Shown one piece after another: positions 22,110 to 34,781 of a stretch of 64,000 bases of DNA. This DNA is from Megamerina dolium (lineage: Eukaryota; Arthropoda; Insecta; Diptera; Megamerinidae): the NCBI GenBank assembly GCA_963854835.1, contig OY978526.1:11425277-11489276 (forward strand), given 5' to 3'. Position numbers and translations under genes: made by a program. Each line of letters starts with the position of its first letter. The stretch's first letter is position 1. The notes beneath the pieces are model-generated. The model did no database searches, was not told the origin of the DNA, and was given only the letters and a program-made list of their open reading frames with translations.

Positions 22110-24388
22110 AAATTGTTATAGGTTTTCATATAAAAATGTATTTCGTTTTATTTTATGATGTTTTCCAAAATACTGAGTATTTCAGTTTTATCGATAGATG
22201 TTCAATATCATCACCATAATTTACAAACATCTTTTAGAAATTGTCTTTTACAAGAAACTAATATTAGAACGCCATTTTGCGAACAAAAAGATGAGTAAAG
22301 CATTAAATACTTGTCGCTAGAGTCTCCGAAGATCGTTGTGTAAAAAAAAATATTTAATACTTTCAGAGCTATGTTTTTGAGAAAGATTTTCATTGAACAA
22401 TTTTAATGCGTTCAGAGATGTTGTCAAATTCAATTACTTGCGTGCCACTTGAAATGAACAAAATTTGAAACTGGCTACTTTATGAGCAATAGGGCAATAT
22501 ATATGAATCTATGACGTGTATTTGACATAATATCCAAAAAAAAAACATTTGGTATAATCTGAAACATTTGTAAATCCCTAAAGCTATGTTCAAATGTCCT
22601 CAAAGATCTCAAGCAACCAGGCGTAATCCACGAAGGTATGCTTAAATATCTAGAATCAGAGGCAAGCATACATTTTTACTGTGGTTGATTGATTATAATT
22701 TGCCAAACATTTTATATATTTAGTAAAAGTGATTTTTTATCATCGCACCGCTTAAAAAATCCCTTAATCAAGCAATATTAATATAGCGATCAATGCCGGC
22801 CACAACATTGCACATTGTGTACTTTGCCGTCGTGTTTTCACACCAACGCTAACGATGTGTAAGCACGATGTGTAAGCACGATGTTATGCTTTCGCTTCTC
22901 TGTCGCTGTTTAACTTTTAAAAAGTTATTAAAATTTATTAAATATTATTTAATAAATGTTCAAAAAGTGTATATTTTTTCTTCGAGAAACCGAATATGTT
23001 TAAATAATCTACAATTTGCCCATAAATACTCAATTTTTAGTGGTTTTGTAATAAGTTCCAACCACTTCAATGTTATCTCTAATATTGAAATATTTTGCAA
23101 ATTCTTATAAAATCAATGAATGATCATTCTTAGCTCAAAATAACAGCAATTTTTCGTGCAAGACGCTCTCTAATGCAAATTACATCAGTATGTATGTGCA
23201 TATGAGTTACGAATGCTATTAATAGTATTTATAATGTTATTTTTGTTATTGTTGTTCTTAAGCTGTAAATGTGTGTGTAAATTAAGCGTATGTACATATA
23301 TTAGCAAGAGAACGAATAAAAATGAACGAACGAATGTGATAAAGTAGCAAACGATTGTATATACACTATGTGTATGTGAGTACATAAATACGAGTACTCG
23401 TATATCACCTACAAACAATACACTATACAAATTGGTCACCACAACCAATCATGAATAATAACAACAACAACAACAAAAATAATAATAACCAAAATAACAA
23501 CAACAACAATAATAACAATAAACTTACAAACACTCATATACTCGTAAGCCCCTTATGAGTCACAACAATGAACGCCACAATGTTGAGCGCAGGAAGTTTA
23601 GTTCATTTCGGAAGACCGGAATCGACCGAATCGACTTTTGAAGTTGGTTGGTAGGTGTCAGTATTATAGTGTCCGTTTGGTTGTTGCTATTGTTGTTAAT
23701 GTATCGTATTATACACAATTTAGGCTTATTTTATGCGCCAATGAGTTGCCACCATTTAAACATAGCATAGCATTCAGTTAGTGTTGAAATTGATGTCATA
23801 CTTGGTGATGCGACGACGACGACTACTTTATATTGCTGCTACCTACCATGAGCATCGATGATAACGTCGTTGTTGATGATTTTTTATGTTTTCCTCATTT
23901 TACACGTTTATTCATTTGCACTTTCGTGTAGATAGTTGGGTGTGTATGGGTGTGTGTGTGTACATTAGAGTCATCCCAATTCATTCAGAGAGCTAAGAAA
24001 ACTCAGGTTTATTATTTTTCTATTTTTAACAAATTTTCCTTAAATTAAAAAACTGCATTGCAGTTTTATTAAGATTAATTTAACTACCGAATTTTTGAGT
24101 TGCAAGATTGTTTTTTACATAAAATAATGCAATTTCAATTTTTGCAATTTGCAATTTTTAATGCAATTTCAAAATTTTACCATGAAATGTGCAGCAGAAT
24201 ATGTTAGAAAATTTTTTCAGCTATTTGTTTAGAGGGAATATTCTGAACAAAATTTTGTTTCTCTATTTTTCATCAAAATTAGCACATTTAGAAAAGAGCA
24301 AGGCACATGTTGCAGGTCAGACAGATCTGTCCTCGATTAATTTAAATATTTGTCTTGCTTCATATTGAGCTCAACTTGGTTCGTGTTG
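19954..24388. other. AT-rich non-coding stretch with many microsatellites
   Basis: (CA)n near 20218-20236, (AAT)n near 20475-20505, (CAA)n near 21695-21724, (GAT)n near 21807-21825, (AAT)n near 22076-22104 and (CAA)n near 23460. A 13-14 bp unit, cgatgtgtaagca, is repeated near 22853-22884. No gene is supported. Confidence 0.55.
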
Positions 24389-24466
24389 CAGAGCATTGGA
24401 AGTTGTTCGTATGTAGTATCACAATGGGTCTTTGATGGCCTAAGGATTACCTTCAGTGTGGGCACT
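24389..24466 (+). mobile_element. SINE tail fragment
   Basis: gcattggaagttgttcg and gtatcacaatgggtcttt match the 3' body of the SINE at 17062-17420. The tRNA head is missing. Confidence 0.45.
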
Positions 24467-27400
24467 AATCTAAATTTTTTTTTTCATATTACAAATTTGT
24501 GAAGAAATTCTAAAAGTACTTTTTTCATTTTGTTTTTATAAATTTCATAATTTTTATAGCAGTGAATAGATTACAAAAAACTTTCTTAACATAGTTTTTT
24601 ATTCAAAAGCAAATTTTTCTTAAAACACAATTTGAAAAAAAAAAAATTCTGAAAAAGTAAAAAAATTTCACAATTTTAGAAAATTTATTTCAATACTCAA
24701 TTTTTGTAATTCATTTATGTAATTACAATTTTTTCTGAACAGATCTAGTGTACATAAATATGTGTGTATGTATGCATCGAAATATTTCTTCATATTGATT
24801 GGTTGGTGGCAAGTGACTTCAACCATTATCATAACCGTATTGCATCCTGTTTATTGTATTCATTCAACGACAACATTGAATGGGATGCTCAACTTTAATG
24901 TGATGCAAATGGTATGAGATGCTGGTAGTTGATGTGAAATGTTCATTAACATTATTTTTTTTTTCGATTTCCATTTAACCTAAGGATATTGCTGCTACCT
25001 TTTTGTGGTGGCATTTCAATTTTATGTATACTATAATATATGTATGTATGTTATATTCGTATGTGCTTGGGTTCTTTTTTTTTACAACATATGAAATATG
25101 AACGGTATTATGTTGTATTCACCCTAGAGGGCATCACAAAATTAGTTGAATATTAGTTCTCGAAATATCTCCAAATCAATTGAATAATTAAATTTTGCTA
25201 ATATTCTCTTTAAAGTTGCCAAATTGCGACGTTAAATTTCATATCTTTCAAAGAGCACTGATAATTAAAGCTTCTTCGATTTAATCACATTTTCTAGGAT
25301 AGATAATTATAATTTAAGTAAACTTGCTAATAATTTCATGCACATACACAGACAAGAGTGTACAAAATCCTTTAATCCATTCATATACAATATATACATA
25401 CATTTGTAAGGATATATAGTACTATATACATAGAATGAAGTTTTCATTAAATTGCTCAATTTAATGTAGGCCTCAAGTACCTTGGGCAATAAAATGGTTT
25501 TATATAAGTACATAATACATAATTCCACTAATATCGTAACTACTACATACAACAACATATAACAACTGTAATAACAATATAGTATCCATAGTAAGATAAC
25601 AACATCAACAATAACGCCAGCAGTCACAACTACAGTAAAGTTCAAGTTGGCAACTTGAAGGTAGTAATACCTTTAGTTACTTTAAATACGTCAAGTAGCC
25701 GCTAATAATGTGCAGCAGTAGTATAGAAAGGGTAAGTAGTAAATTATTTCTTCTAATTACTGTTGTTGTTACTACTATTCTTTTATTGCTTTTGTACAAC
25801 CTATATAGTTTTTAATTATTTAAGTTGAGGGTGTTTGAAAAGTTTGAAATTTAATTTGTTTTTTAGAATATTTGGCGGTATTTTCTTTGTGAAAATTTTC
25901 AAATTTAAATATTTATGACTATATGATGTAGAAATAAAAAATCAATTACCATACTAGTTACGATGCGATGCATTAAAACAAAAATGCAATGCTAAAGAAT
26001 TCATTCTTTAATAATTTTCAAAAAATGCCAAGCGTATTTCTGACTTTTATATAGTATTAACCTGAAATACTGATTTCATTTCACTATCAAACAATTAGAT
26101 TTCTATTAAACTACACACCCACCTATCCAATCATTCATTTTGTGATGCCTTATGTATGCCTTAATAAACACAATCGGATATTTAATTACAATTTGACTCC
26201 AGCCCCCATTCGGCACTTAATTTAAGAATGTTTTCGTTTCGATTTTACCTTCATTTTGGTAATGTACGTTGAAATGTTCTAAAGAAATATTCTACATATT
26301 TACATACCTACTTCTTCTTCTATGTATATAAAAGTATGTATTTCAAGAGGTAACAAAATAAATTTCATAAATTTCCTTCCACACTCAAATCATATTTATC
26401 CATACCAATAGAAGAGAAGTAGGTATGAGTGTAGCAGGTTACTACTGCCATTAACAATTCATACATATATGAAGGTACATTTCAAGACTAACTTCATATA
26501 CATTCATTTATGTACTTTATATGCTACCACAATTTACATTCTGCTCCCATTTATACTTTATTATTGTTGATGTTGTTGTTGTTACTGTTTGGCATTTTCT
26601 ATTATTGCTACCAATTCCACTGGTAGCATCACAACATTATCACCATTATGCCATTCGGCATCACAATAACATTGGATGTATGCCATACAAATTGCTGTAT
26701 ACATATATAGGGGAAGTTGGGTAATAGTGGAATATTTTTATGTATGTTGGTTTGATTCAAAACTTGCTTGTAAGTCGATATTTCTACGAAATTATACAAA
26801 CATATGACAGAGAATTTTCATTTGATCTCCTTTTTGTAAAATTAAATATTTCATAAGAGAGTATATTTTAAATGAAGTGAAAAGGAAGAAACATGTTACA
26901 AAATATTTACTGAAAATGCCAAAATAACAGAGTAGTGAAGGGATGAAAAATTTGAGAAAAAACTCAGACAAAACTTGGAGGCATTTAAAAAAAAAATATG
27001 CATGAAATATGAATATCGTGGAAAAATGATACCAGATCGACTTAAAAAATATCAATATCAAAACTGAAGAATTTATAATATTTTATATGAAAAATATTAT
27101 ATATAAAATCGCATAAATAGCATAAAATAGCAGAAAATATCAATTCGAAAAATGTCCACAAATCTCCATAACGTGATTATTCAAAAAAGCGTTAAAGAAG
27201 AGTAGAAAAATTTAGTCTTCAATCTACTTTAATAAAAAATTTTATTTTGTGAGATGAAACTGTCAATAGATTCTACATTATTTGGCCCTTTCTCTAATAT
27301 GGCGTCTAAAATTGAGTTCCGAATAGAACGACTTCTTGTCTATGAATCATTCGATTTCGAGGCACTCAGCTATATCAATATTGGGGGGATATATGTTAGC

Positions 27401-28387
27401 TCCTATAATGATTATCCCACATTTTACAATACTCCACTAGTTCTTAACTTCCTCTACAGAACTTTAGATATAAATATACAACGATATACAGTTTCTATTG
27501 TCAATTTCTCCCACAAAACCTCATTCATAATTATACACAAACAAAGCATAATAAGCTTCCTGTTAACTCAACCACAAAATCTTTCATTCCTTCGTGTTGT
27601 TTCATTCAACTACTAGACAAGTCTCTTCATAATAAAAAGCAATAGCTTGAGCGTACATACTACGATACTTACCATACATGAGGTATACTCATTCAAAGCA
27701 AAGCGTTATGTGTTTACAAAAACCGTTTATATATATATATATATATATATAAGTTATATATACATATATACTGGTATTCTAGCGCACATTTATATACAAA
27801 ACGTACGTCGAACTCATACAATACTGCTGAATGTTAGCATCGAGTTACCCACATCATCTGACGCACCTCCAATTATCAATTGATACTGATTGAGCAGATG
27901 AAATACGTGAAGAAGCAAAGAACAATCTTACATCCTATGTATAAGCAATTCATTCTTAATTTTTTTATATTTTTATATTTTTTTTTTATATTTCTGAAAT
28001 CATATTGTATGACATTATAGGTATATTATTTTATCAATATTTTTTTCTTCGGAATCATCATAGTACTCCTGTTTCTCAGTCTTCTACATATCTGGTAATT
28101 TTATTGTGTTAAAGTCAAATAAAGTTCGATTACATTTAAAGTAGATACACTGAGTAAAAACAATAAAAATAAATATATTTTAGTTATAAGCAGATTCAGC
28201 TTGCTGAACATAATGAAAAACAACTTTTTTTATTCTCTCTGATTCTTTGTTAGTCACTTAATTGGTAATACAATACTTTCGTTAGTGAAATTATTGAAAT
28301 ATAAAATTGAGAAATAATCTTCATGACAATTCCTGGTAGTAAGTAAGATCGTATACATTCTACAGTTCAAATTCGACTACTCAACGT
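24467..28387. other. AT-rich non-coding stretch
   Basis: T-runs, an (AT)n tract at about 27730-27752, and scattered ORFs of which the longest (120 codons at 27254) shows no recognisable family. Nothing firm is seen. Confidence 0.55.
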
Positions 28388-28470
28388 AAGTAGGTCCTTC
28401 GTGGATGTGTTCAATTTTAATGTAAGACACAATAAGTCTGAAAGGGAACTTTACCCAAGGATCATTTGAG
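28388..28470 (+). mobile_element. Possible SINE body fragment
   Basis: gtaagtaggtccttcgtgg and the following bases resemble the aagtaggtccc...tccaaatttaacacgcacaa part of the SINE at 17062. The copy is weak. Confidence 0.35.
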
Positions 28471-29641
28471 TTTGCACTACCAAATATATTTATTATTGTT
28501 TACGAATTGAGTTCTAAAATTATTTAAATGCAAATATTTAATTTTCCCCACTTTTTAAGAGTATTTTTCAATTATGATTATAGTGATTTTTGAAAATCAT
28601 GCAACAATTGGTAACTCCATTTATATACAGAAGATAGAAAGTCCAAAATATTAATTAAAATAATTTTTATTATCAAATAAATACGAAAAGATTTGTAGTT
28701 GTAGAATTTGACAATTTAATTTCTCACAGTGATAACGTGTGCTTATATTTTTTTGGTAGCCTCATTTATAATTCAAACTATACTCATGAGTCCATTTTGT
28801 GATCTCTCTCACTCAACACTCTTGGCATATTAAATATATTATTAACGTTTTTGGCATTGCTTTTAGTTAAATGAAAATATGGAAGGCATAATAATGTAAA
28901 ATCATTTCTACACCACCTAAATGTATGCTACAAAAAAAAAAACGAAACAAGTCTAAAGTTCTTTTGTTTAAATTTATTTCAAATTCCATTTTCATTGTAA
29001 ATGTTGCTATACTTTGTATTTACAATGAAATCTATGTATACACTTAAGTATATTTCTTCCCTTTTTGTTTATGCAACCAGGTCATAACTTCACTACCTAC
29101 ATTGTTCGAAATGAACGTACTTATTTCTAATATTTTTTTTTTTTGTACATTTCAGCTTGCGCTTGTATGCTTAATGTACCAGGCTATTTGTTGTTCTTCT
29201 ATCTGTCTGTCCGTCCATCTGTCCGTCCGTCCTTTTGTTCCACTGTATGTGGGGTTGTCATCAGTATTAACAACACATGTATGTATTATATTGCCTTTGC
29301 CCAATGGGGGGTGTGTGGTAAGCATCTTTCAATTGGATTGTCAGATTTTATGTAGCAAGTGTATGTGGTATGTGTAGGTAGGATACTCCAAAGTTAAATT
29401 GTAATTAATCATGAAACCAGCAGCAACATGCTTGTTGCTGCTATTAAATGATAGTAGACAGAATTCTCCAAGCACCACTGATATAATGAAAAAAATACGC
29501 CACAGGTAATAGCACTCGGCTTACATAGAAGTTGTATTTTTGACACCTGTACCCTGTACATACGAGAAGAGTTGGTGTGAATAGGTCAAAGTTGAAAACA
29601 ACAGAGTTATACATACAATGCAGAAAGTAACAATAGTGCCT
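28471..29641. other. Non-coding stretch
   Basis: AT-rich, with a short ctgtccgtc-type tract near 29203-29233 like the (GACG)n tracts of other repeats. No gene is supported. Confidence 0.5.
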
Positions 29642-29655
29642 GAAGAGAATAATAC

Positions 29656-32600
29656 TTACTTACTTATGTGGCCATAACAACCGAATATCGATTTAGGCCG
29701 AAAATAACATGCTTCGCCAGCCATCTCTGTTCTTCGCTAGCTGGCGCCAGTTAGAAATTCCAAGCGCCGTCAGGTTCTCCAGTACTTGGTCTTTCCACCG
29801 GAGGTTTGGTCTTCCTCTTCTGCGTCGTCCTCCAGCGGGTTCCGAATATAACACCTTCTTAGCTGGAGCGTGTTCTTCCATTCGCTCGACATGACCTAGC
29901 CAGCGCAGCCGCTGGATTTTGATGCGCTTTACTATGTCAATATCGGCATATAGCTCGTACAGCTCATGGTTGTACCTTATTCGGTACTCGCCACCAACGC
30001 AAATAGGTCCAAAGATCCTGCGTAGGACCTTTCTCTCGAAAACTCCAAGCATTCGCTCATCAGAGATGGAAATTGTCCAGGCTTCAGCGCCATATGTTAG
30101 GACAGGCATGATGAGAGACTTGTAGAGTGTAGTTTTCGTTCTTCGAGAGAGGGCTCGACTTTTCAATTGCTTACTCAGCCCAAAGTAACACCTGTTAGCA
30201 AGAGTTATCCTACGCATGATCTCCAAGCTGACGTCATTACTGCTGTTAATGCTGGTTCCAAGATAGACAAAGTCCCTTACTACTTCAAAAGCGTAGTTGT
30301 CAACAGTGACGTGCTGTCCAAGACGCCGGGACTCTTTGTTTGTTGACACTAGATACTTCGTCTTGCCCTCGTTCACCGTGAGACCCATCCGACGCGACTC
30401 TCTTTCCAACTCTGAGAATGCTGCACTGACTGCTCGCGTGTTCATGCCGATTATGTCAATATCGTCGGCATACGCCAACAGCATGACACTTTTGTTGAAG
30501 ATAGTGCCATTATGTCGTAGATCAGCAGCTCGTATTATTTTCTCCATAATAAGATTGAAGAAGTCGCACGATAACGAATCACCTTGTCTGAAACCCCGTT
30601 CGGTATTAAACGGTGCGGAGAGGTCCTTCCCAATTTTCACTGCACAACGAGAGTTATGCAGTGTCATTCTACAAAGTCGAATGAGCTTTGCAGGAATACC
30701 GAACTCAGACATTGTTGCGTAGAGGTAATCCCTTACCGGACTGTCGAAAGCGGCTTTATAATCAACAAATAGGTGGTGTGTGTCGATCTGTTTTTCTTGG
30801 GTCTTCTCCAGGATTTGGCGCAGTGTGAAAATCTGGTCGATGGTGGATTTACCAGGTCTGAAGCCACACTGATAAGGTCCAATCAGGTTGCTGAGCATAG
30901 GCTTCAACCTTTCACACAGTACGCTCGATAGAACCTTGTATGCGATGCTCAGGAGACTTATTCCACGGTAGTTGGCGCAAATTGTGGGGTCTCCTTTTTT
31001 ATGTACAGGACAGAGAACACTGAGCCTCCAATCATCAGGCATGCTTTCATCCGACCATATTCTGCTTATGAGCTGGTGCATGCGGGTGAGCAGCTCATCG
31101 CCTCCGGTCTTAAACAACTCGGCAGGCAGGCCATCAGCACCTGCAGCTTTGTTGTTTTTCAGCCTTAAAATGGCCGTTTCAACCTCTTCATAGTCGGGTG
31201 GTGGAACATCAACACCATCATCTGTAATTGGGGTTATCGGGCAATCTCCTCCACTGGCGGAATTGTTCGTAGCATCGCCATTCAGTAACGTGGAGAAGTG
31301 TTCCCTCCATAGGCTCAGTACACTCTGGACATCTGTAACCAGATTCCCATTTCCATCACGACAAGAAGAGGCTCCGGGATTTAAACCTCCACTTAGGCGC
31401 TTGATCTTTTCGAAGAATTTTCGAGTCTCATTCTTGTCGGTACACATCTCTATCTCCTCACACTCACGTCTTTCCAACTCCCTCTTCTTGCGCCTGAAAA
31501 GACGTCTCTCTGCACTCCTTTTCTCTCTATACCGCTCCTTAACAGCTCGCGTTGCGCCTGCACGCAGGGTTCTTCTGTAGGCGGCGTCTTTCTCTGCGGT
31601 AGCGTCGCGACACTCCTGATCATACCACTCATTCCTCAGAGGCCGGTAGTAACCGATTACCTCCTCGGCAGCAGTAGTCATGGAGTGGGATATATGTGTC
31701 CACCGTGCGCATGTATCATCAAGTTGGGGAGTGTTCTGTATAAGCAGATCCGATAGTCGAGTGGAAAATGCATATGCTGTCTCTGGTGATCGCAGCTTAC
31801 TGACGTCGAGCTTTCTCTGTGTGGGACTTCTCTTGTTATTTGCAACACATAAGCGTGTGCGCACCTTAGCTGCAACAAGGTAGTGATCCGAGTCGATGTT
31901 GGCACCACGGATCGATTTCACGTCCATCACACTGGAAGCATGCCTTCCGTCAATCACCACATGATCAATTTGGTTTCTTGTACGATGATCTGGAGACAGC
32001 CATGTCGCTTTGTGGATGTCGAGATGCTGGAATCTGGTACCACCAATTACCATGTTTCGTGCTGCGGCGAAGTCGATCAGCCTCATTCCGTTATCGGAGG
32101 TGTTCTGGTGGAGGCTGAATTTTCCGACAGTTGGACCAAAGGTACCTTCCTTGCCCACCCTGGCATTAAAGTCGCCAAGCACGATTTTGATATCGTGGCG
32201 GGGGCAGCGGTCATAAGCTTCTTCGAGGCGCTGAAAGAAGCTCTCCTTGGTCACATTGTCCTTCTCATCCGTCGGAGCGTGGGCACATATAAGGCTGATG
32301 TTGAAAAATTTTGCCTTGATGCGGATTGTGGCCAGCCGTTCGTTCACAGGCGTGAACTGTGAGACAAGATGTCGTAGTCTCTTGCTGACCAAAAATCCAC
32401 ATCCTAATTCGTGCCTTTCAGCATGGCAACTGTAGTAGATATCACAGGACGCTCTTTTGGAGCAGCCCTGTCCTGTCCATCGCATTTCCTGGAGAGCGGT
32501 GATGTCAGCTCTGTATTTTTCGAGGACATCAACCAGCTGGATAGAGGCACCCTCCCTATAAAGGGAACGGACATTCCAGGTGCATATCCGTAAATCATTG

Positions 32601-33018
32601 TCCTTTTTTCGTTTGCGGGGGTCATCAACAAAAGCGGTAGTCCTTATCCGAGGCATTTTAGTTTTTTTCATTGGGGGGGTTTTTTATGTGGCGGGTCCCA
32701 AACCCAACGCACAACCTCTAACCGAGGAGATTTTCGCCACTCACTTCAGCCGCCTCCCAGCGGGTGCCAGGAAGACGTTGCCCGGTGGTCGCCACATGGA
32801 GGGCCCCCATTAATAATAATGAAAGCGCCGTCACATAGTAAGCAGAGCAAGCTATATGACTACCCCTCATTAACAAATAAAGGTATCATCACATAGCGCT
32901 CAGATCAAACTACATGACAGCCAGTGAGTTGACTTGCGATGAGTTCAACAAGGATTGCGCTAGCCCCACCCAGTTGAGGCAGTTAGACACGTTACCTTGC
33001 GAAAACACCACCAGACCA
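29656..33018 (-). mobile_element. Full-length non-LTR retrotransposon (RTE-like) with target-site duplication
   Basis: The 14 bases gaagagaataatac lie on both sides (29642-29655 and 33019-33032), which is a perfect target duplication. The element is 3363 bp. Its 5' UTR is about 347 nt (32672-33018), followed by one long ORF and a short 3' UTR ending in TAAGTAAGTAAG-type repeats (29656-29668). It has no poly(A) tail. A single EN-RT ORF and a short simple-repeat tail fit the RTE group; the exact clade is not certain. Confidence 0.88.
29693..32671 (-). CDS. Endonuclease-reverse transcriptase of an RTE-like element, intact
   Basis: A single 992-residue frame. Residues about 27-270 are an apurinic-type endonuclease, with Asn33 (CTWNVRS), Glu62 (ALQEMRW), Asp167 (VLGDFNARVG) and His263 (DSDHYLV). 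A basic, Arg/Glu-rich linker follows (about 350-410). The reverse transcriptase spans about 500-780, with CANYRGISLLS, GFRPGKST, FVDYKAAFDS, GFRQGDSLS and the catalytic YADD (734-737). A C-terminal segment has LGHVERMEEHAP and GRPNLRWKDQV, typical of the proteins annotated 'craniofacial development protein 2-like'. The endonuclease nicks target DNA and the RT copies the element's RNA from the nick. All the key residues seen are present, so this copy may be active. The start is the first Met of the frame; a second Met at residue 6 is also possible. Confidence 0.9.
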   Translation of the reverse strand: MKKTKMPRIRTTAFVDDPRKRKKDNDLRICTWNVRSLYREGASIQLVDVLEKYRADITALQEMRWTGQGCSKRASCDIYYSCHAERHELGCGFLVSKRLRHLVSQFTPVNERLATIRIKAKFFNISLICAHAPTDEKDNVTKESFFQRLEEAYDRCPRHDIKIVLGDFNARVGKEGTFGPTVGKFSLHQNTSDNGMRLIDFAAARNMVIGGTRFQHLDIHKATWLSPDHRTRNQIDHVVIDGRHASSVMDVKSIRGANIDSDHYLVAAKVRTRLCVANNKRSPTQRKLDVSKLRSPETAYAFSTRLSDLLIQNTPQLDDTCARWTHISHSMTTAAEEVIGYYRPLRNEWYDQECRDATAEKDAAYRRTLRAGATRAVKERYREKRSAERRLFRRKKRELERRECEEIEMCTDKNETRKFFEKIKRLSGGLNPGASSCRDGNGNLVTDVQSVLSLWREHFSTLLNGDATNNSASGGDCPITPITDDGVDVPPPDYEEVETAILRLKNNKAAGADGLPAELFKTGGDELLTRMHQLISRIWSDESMPDDWRLSVLCPVHKKGDPTICANYRGISLLSIAYKVLSSVLCERLKPMLSNLIGPYQCGFRPGKSTIDQIFTLRQILEKTQEKQIDTHHLFVDYKAAFDSPVRDYLYATMSEFGIPAKLIRLCRMTLHNSRCAVKIGKDLSAPFNTERGFRQGDSLSCDFFNLIMEKIIRAADLRHNGTIFNKSVMLLAYADDIDIIGMNTRAVSAAFSELERESRRMGLTVNEGKTKYLVSTNKESRRLGQHVTVDNYAFEVVRDFVYLGTSINSSNDVSLEIMRRITLANRCYFGLSKQLKSRALSRRTKTTLYKSLIMPVLTYGAEAWTISISDERMLGVFERKVLRRIFGPICVGGEYRIRYNHELYELYADIDIVKRIKIQRLRWLGHVERMEEHAPAKKVLYSEPAGGRRRRGRPNLRWKDQVLENLTALGISNWRQLAKNRDGWRSMLFSA

Positions 33019-33032
33019 GAAGAGAATAATAC

Positions 33033-33463
33033 AAAAACGAAAAAAAAAAAAAAAATAGTAATTCATAGTATTAGGTATGAGTTTAAATAGGACAAACATT
33101 TATGTAAATATTCCCTATGTGTTGCTTGCTTTGAAAATGAAAATATACCTACAAAGCTTTAAATTTATGAATATTAATATGACATAAGTGATTTTAAATT
33201 GAAACTGCTAGTTGTTGTTATAATTATAAGACTCTTATCTTTTGTTCACAATATTATTTAGGATATACTTATGTATTGAAAATTTTCAAATATTAGATAA
33301 TTTTTGCTGATATCTATTGAATTTTTGACTTTTGACAGAATATGTTTTTAAGATTTAAGAAATACAACAAAATGATTAGTTGAAACTAAACTCTTGTGAA
33401 TTGATGGAATTACTTATGTCTATAATTGAAATGGTCAATGATTACATTTATTATTTATATATA
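33033..33463. other. AT-rich spacer between two transposons
   Basis: Begins with an A-run at 33041. No feature recognised. Confidence 0.6.
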
Positions 33464-34690
33464 TAAGGTCTAGTAAAAAGAAATCCATTATTTTTTCATT
33501 AAATTGAAGTTTTATTTAGCATAAGTAGAATGATCCGATTTTGGTCAAATATGCACCGTTTTTTGCGATAAATTTTTGCCATTTTGAAGGTAATTTCATA
33601 ATACGACTCTCATAGAAACCCTCTTCCCTATTGGCAAAAAACTGGGACAGTCGATTTTCACAAGCTTCTCTTGAGGCGAATTGTTCACCAGCAAAATCAT
33701 TCGCCATAGACAGGAACAGGTAGTAGTCACTTGGTTCCAGGTCCGGACTATATGGTGGATGCATAAGAACCTCCCAACCAAGCTCCCGAAGCTTTTGGCG
33801 AGTCACTATTGATGTGTGTGGGCTGGCGTTGTCCTGATGGAACACAATTCCTCTCCTATAGGCCCAAGTTGGCCGCTTCTTGGCGATTGCTTCCTTCAGA
33901 CGGTCCAATTGTTTACAGTACAAATCCAAATTAAGAGTTTGGCCGTAGGGGAGCATCTCATAGTAGATGATTCCCTGCCAATCCCACCAAACACATAGAA
34001 AAACCTTCCTGACGGTCAATCCTGACGTGGCCACCGTTTGCGCCGTCTCACCGTGATTCGACCACGACCGTTTTCGCTTGACGTTGTCGTAAGTGACCCA
34101 CTTTCATCACCAGTAACCATCCGCTTCAGAAATGGATCGATTTTGATGCGGCGAAATAACTCGTGTGACACCCATACATCGAGCTTCTTTTTGTATCCAG
34201 CCTTATTTAAATGGTTCCCCGAACGGTTTTTTGTGCAATGTTTTAGCTCCTGGGCAATAGAAACCGTCAGACTCGACGATTTCCATTATTTTATCGATAT
34301 TTTCGACAATTGGCCTTCCAGAGCGTGGTGCATCTTTGACATCAAAATTACCGGAACGGAATCGACGAAATCAAAATTGCACGTGATTAGTTGTTAAAGT
34401 ATCAGGACCATAAACACTATTCATATTTTCAGCCGTCTGGCTGAAATGAAGTGAATGAAGAAGAAACTGTAAAATATAGCGTATTTTCTTTTTACTGGTG
34501 TCCATTTTTGACGCGTGCTCAAACAATACTGAGTCGAGCAATCACAAAACTGTCTGAAAAGTTAATTTAGTACAAAATCCTATCTTTCTAACGCCATATA
34601 TCGTAATCCGATCGCACTTCTACAACGCGAGATACAGATTACTAATGCCATCTATTGGGAAAATAATGGATTTCTTTTTACTACACCTGA
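33464..34690 (-). mobile_element. Mos1-like (mauritiana group) mariner, inactive
   Basis: Inverted ends are present: the left at 33464-33494 and the right ending at 34690. Both contain tagtaaaaagaaatccatta; the right end, reversed, starts TCAGGTGTAG, as in Mos1-type termini. TA flanks both sides (33462-33463 and 34691-34692). The length of 1227 bp is near full. Confidence 0.82.
33516..34505 (-). pseudogene. DD34D mariner transposase, several disabling changes
   Basis: It starts MDTSKKKIRYILQFLLHSLH at 34505. A stop falls where a Trp is expected (HVQF*FRRF), and later APRSGRPIVENIDKI is seen, with frame breaks before GYKKKLDVWVSHELF. The first catalytic Asp is in VTGDES, just before a 1-base loss. 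The rest is open for 172 codons, with GIVFHQDNASPHTSIVTR and PPYSPDLEPSDYYLF; 34 residues separate the last two aspartates. It ends LTKIGSFYLC. Two of the three catalytic residues lie in the intact portion. Confidence 0.85.
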
Positions 34691-34781
34691 TATGCTTTAA
34701 TTTAGAAATATAGAGTCAAAACTCTTGCAGCTGATTTTTTTTATAATCATTTTTAAAATTATAATTTACTACAAATGAATA

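Noticed and set aside
27254..27616. 120-codon ORF
   Set aside because: AT-rich, no recognisable domain, no splice or promoter context; chance ORF is likely.
30297..32435. Plus-strand ORFs of 60-159 codons inside the retrotransposon
   Set aside because: They are antisense shadows of the EN-RT frame.
32920..33018. HDV-like ribozyme at the 5' end of the retrotransposon
   Set aside because: I looked for a partner of the terminal ggtctgg strand and found none at the expected distance.
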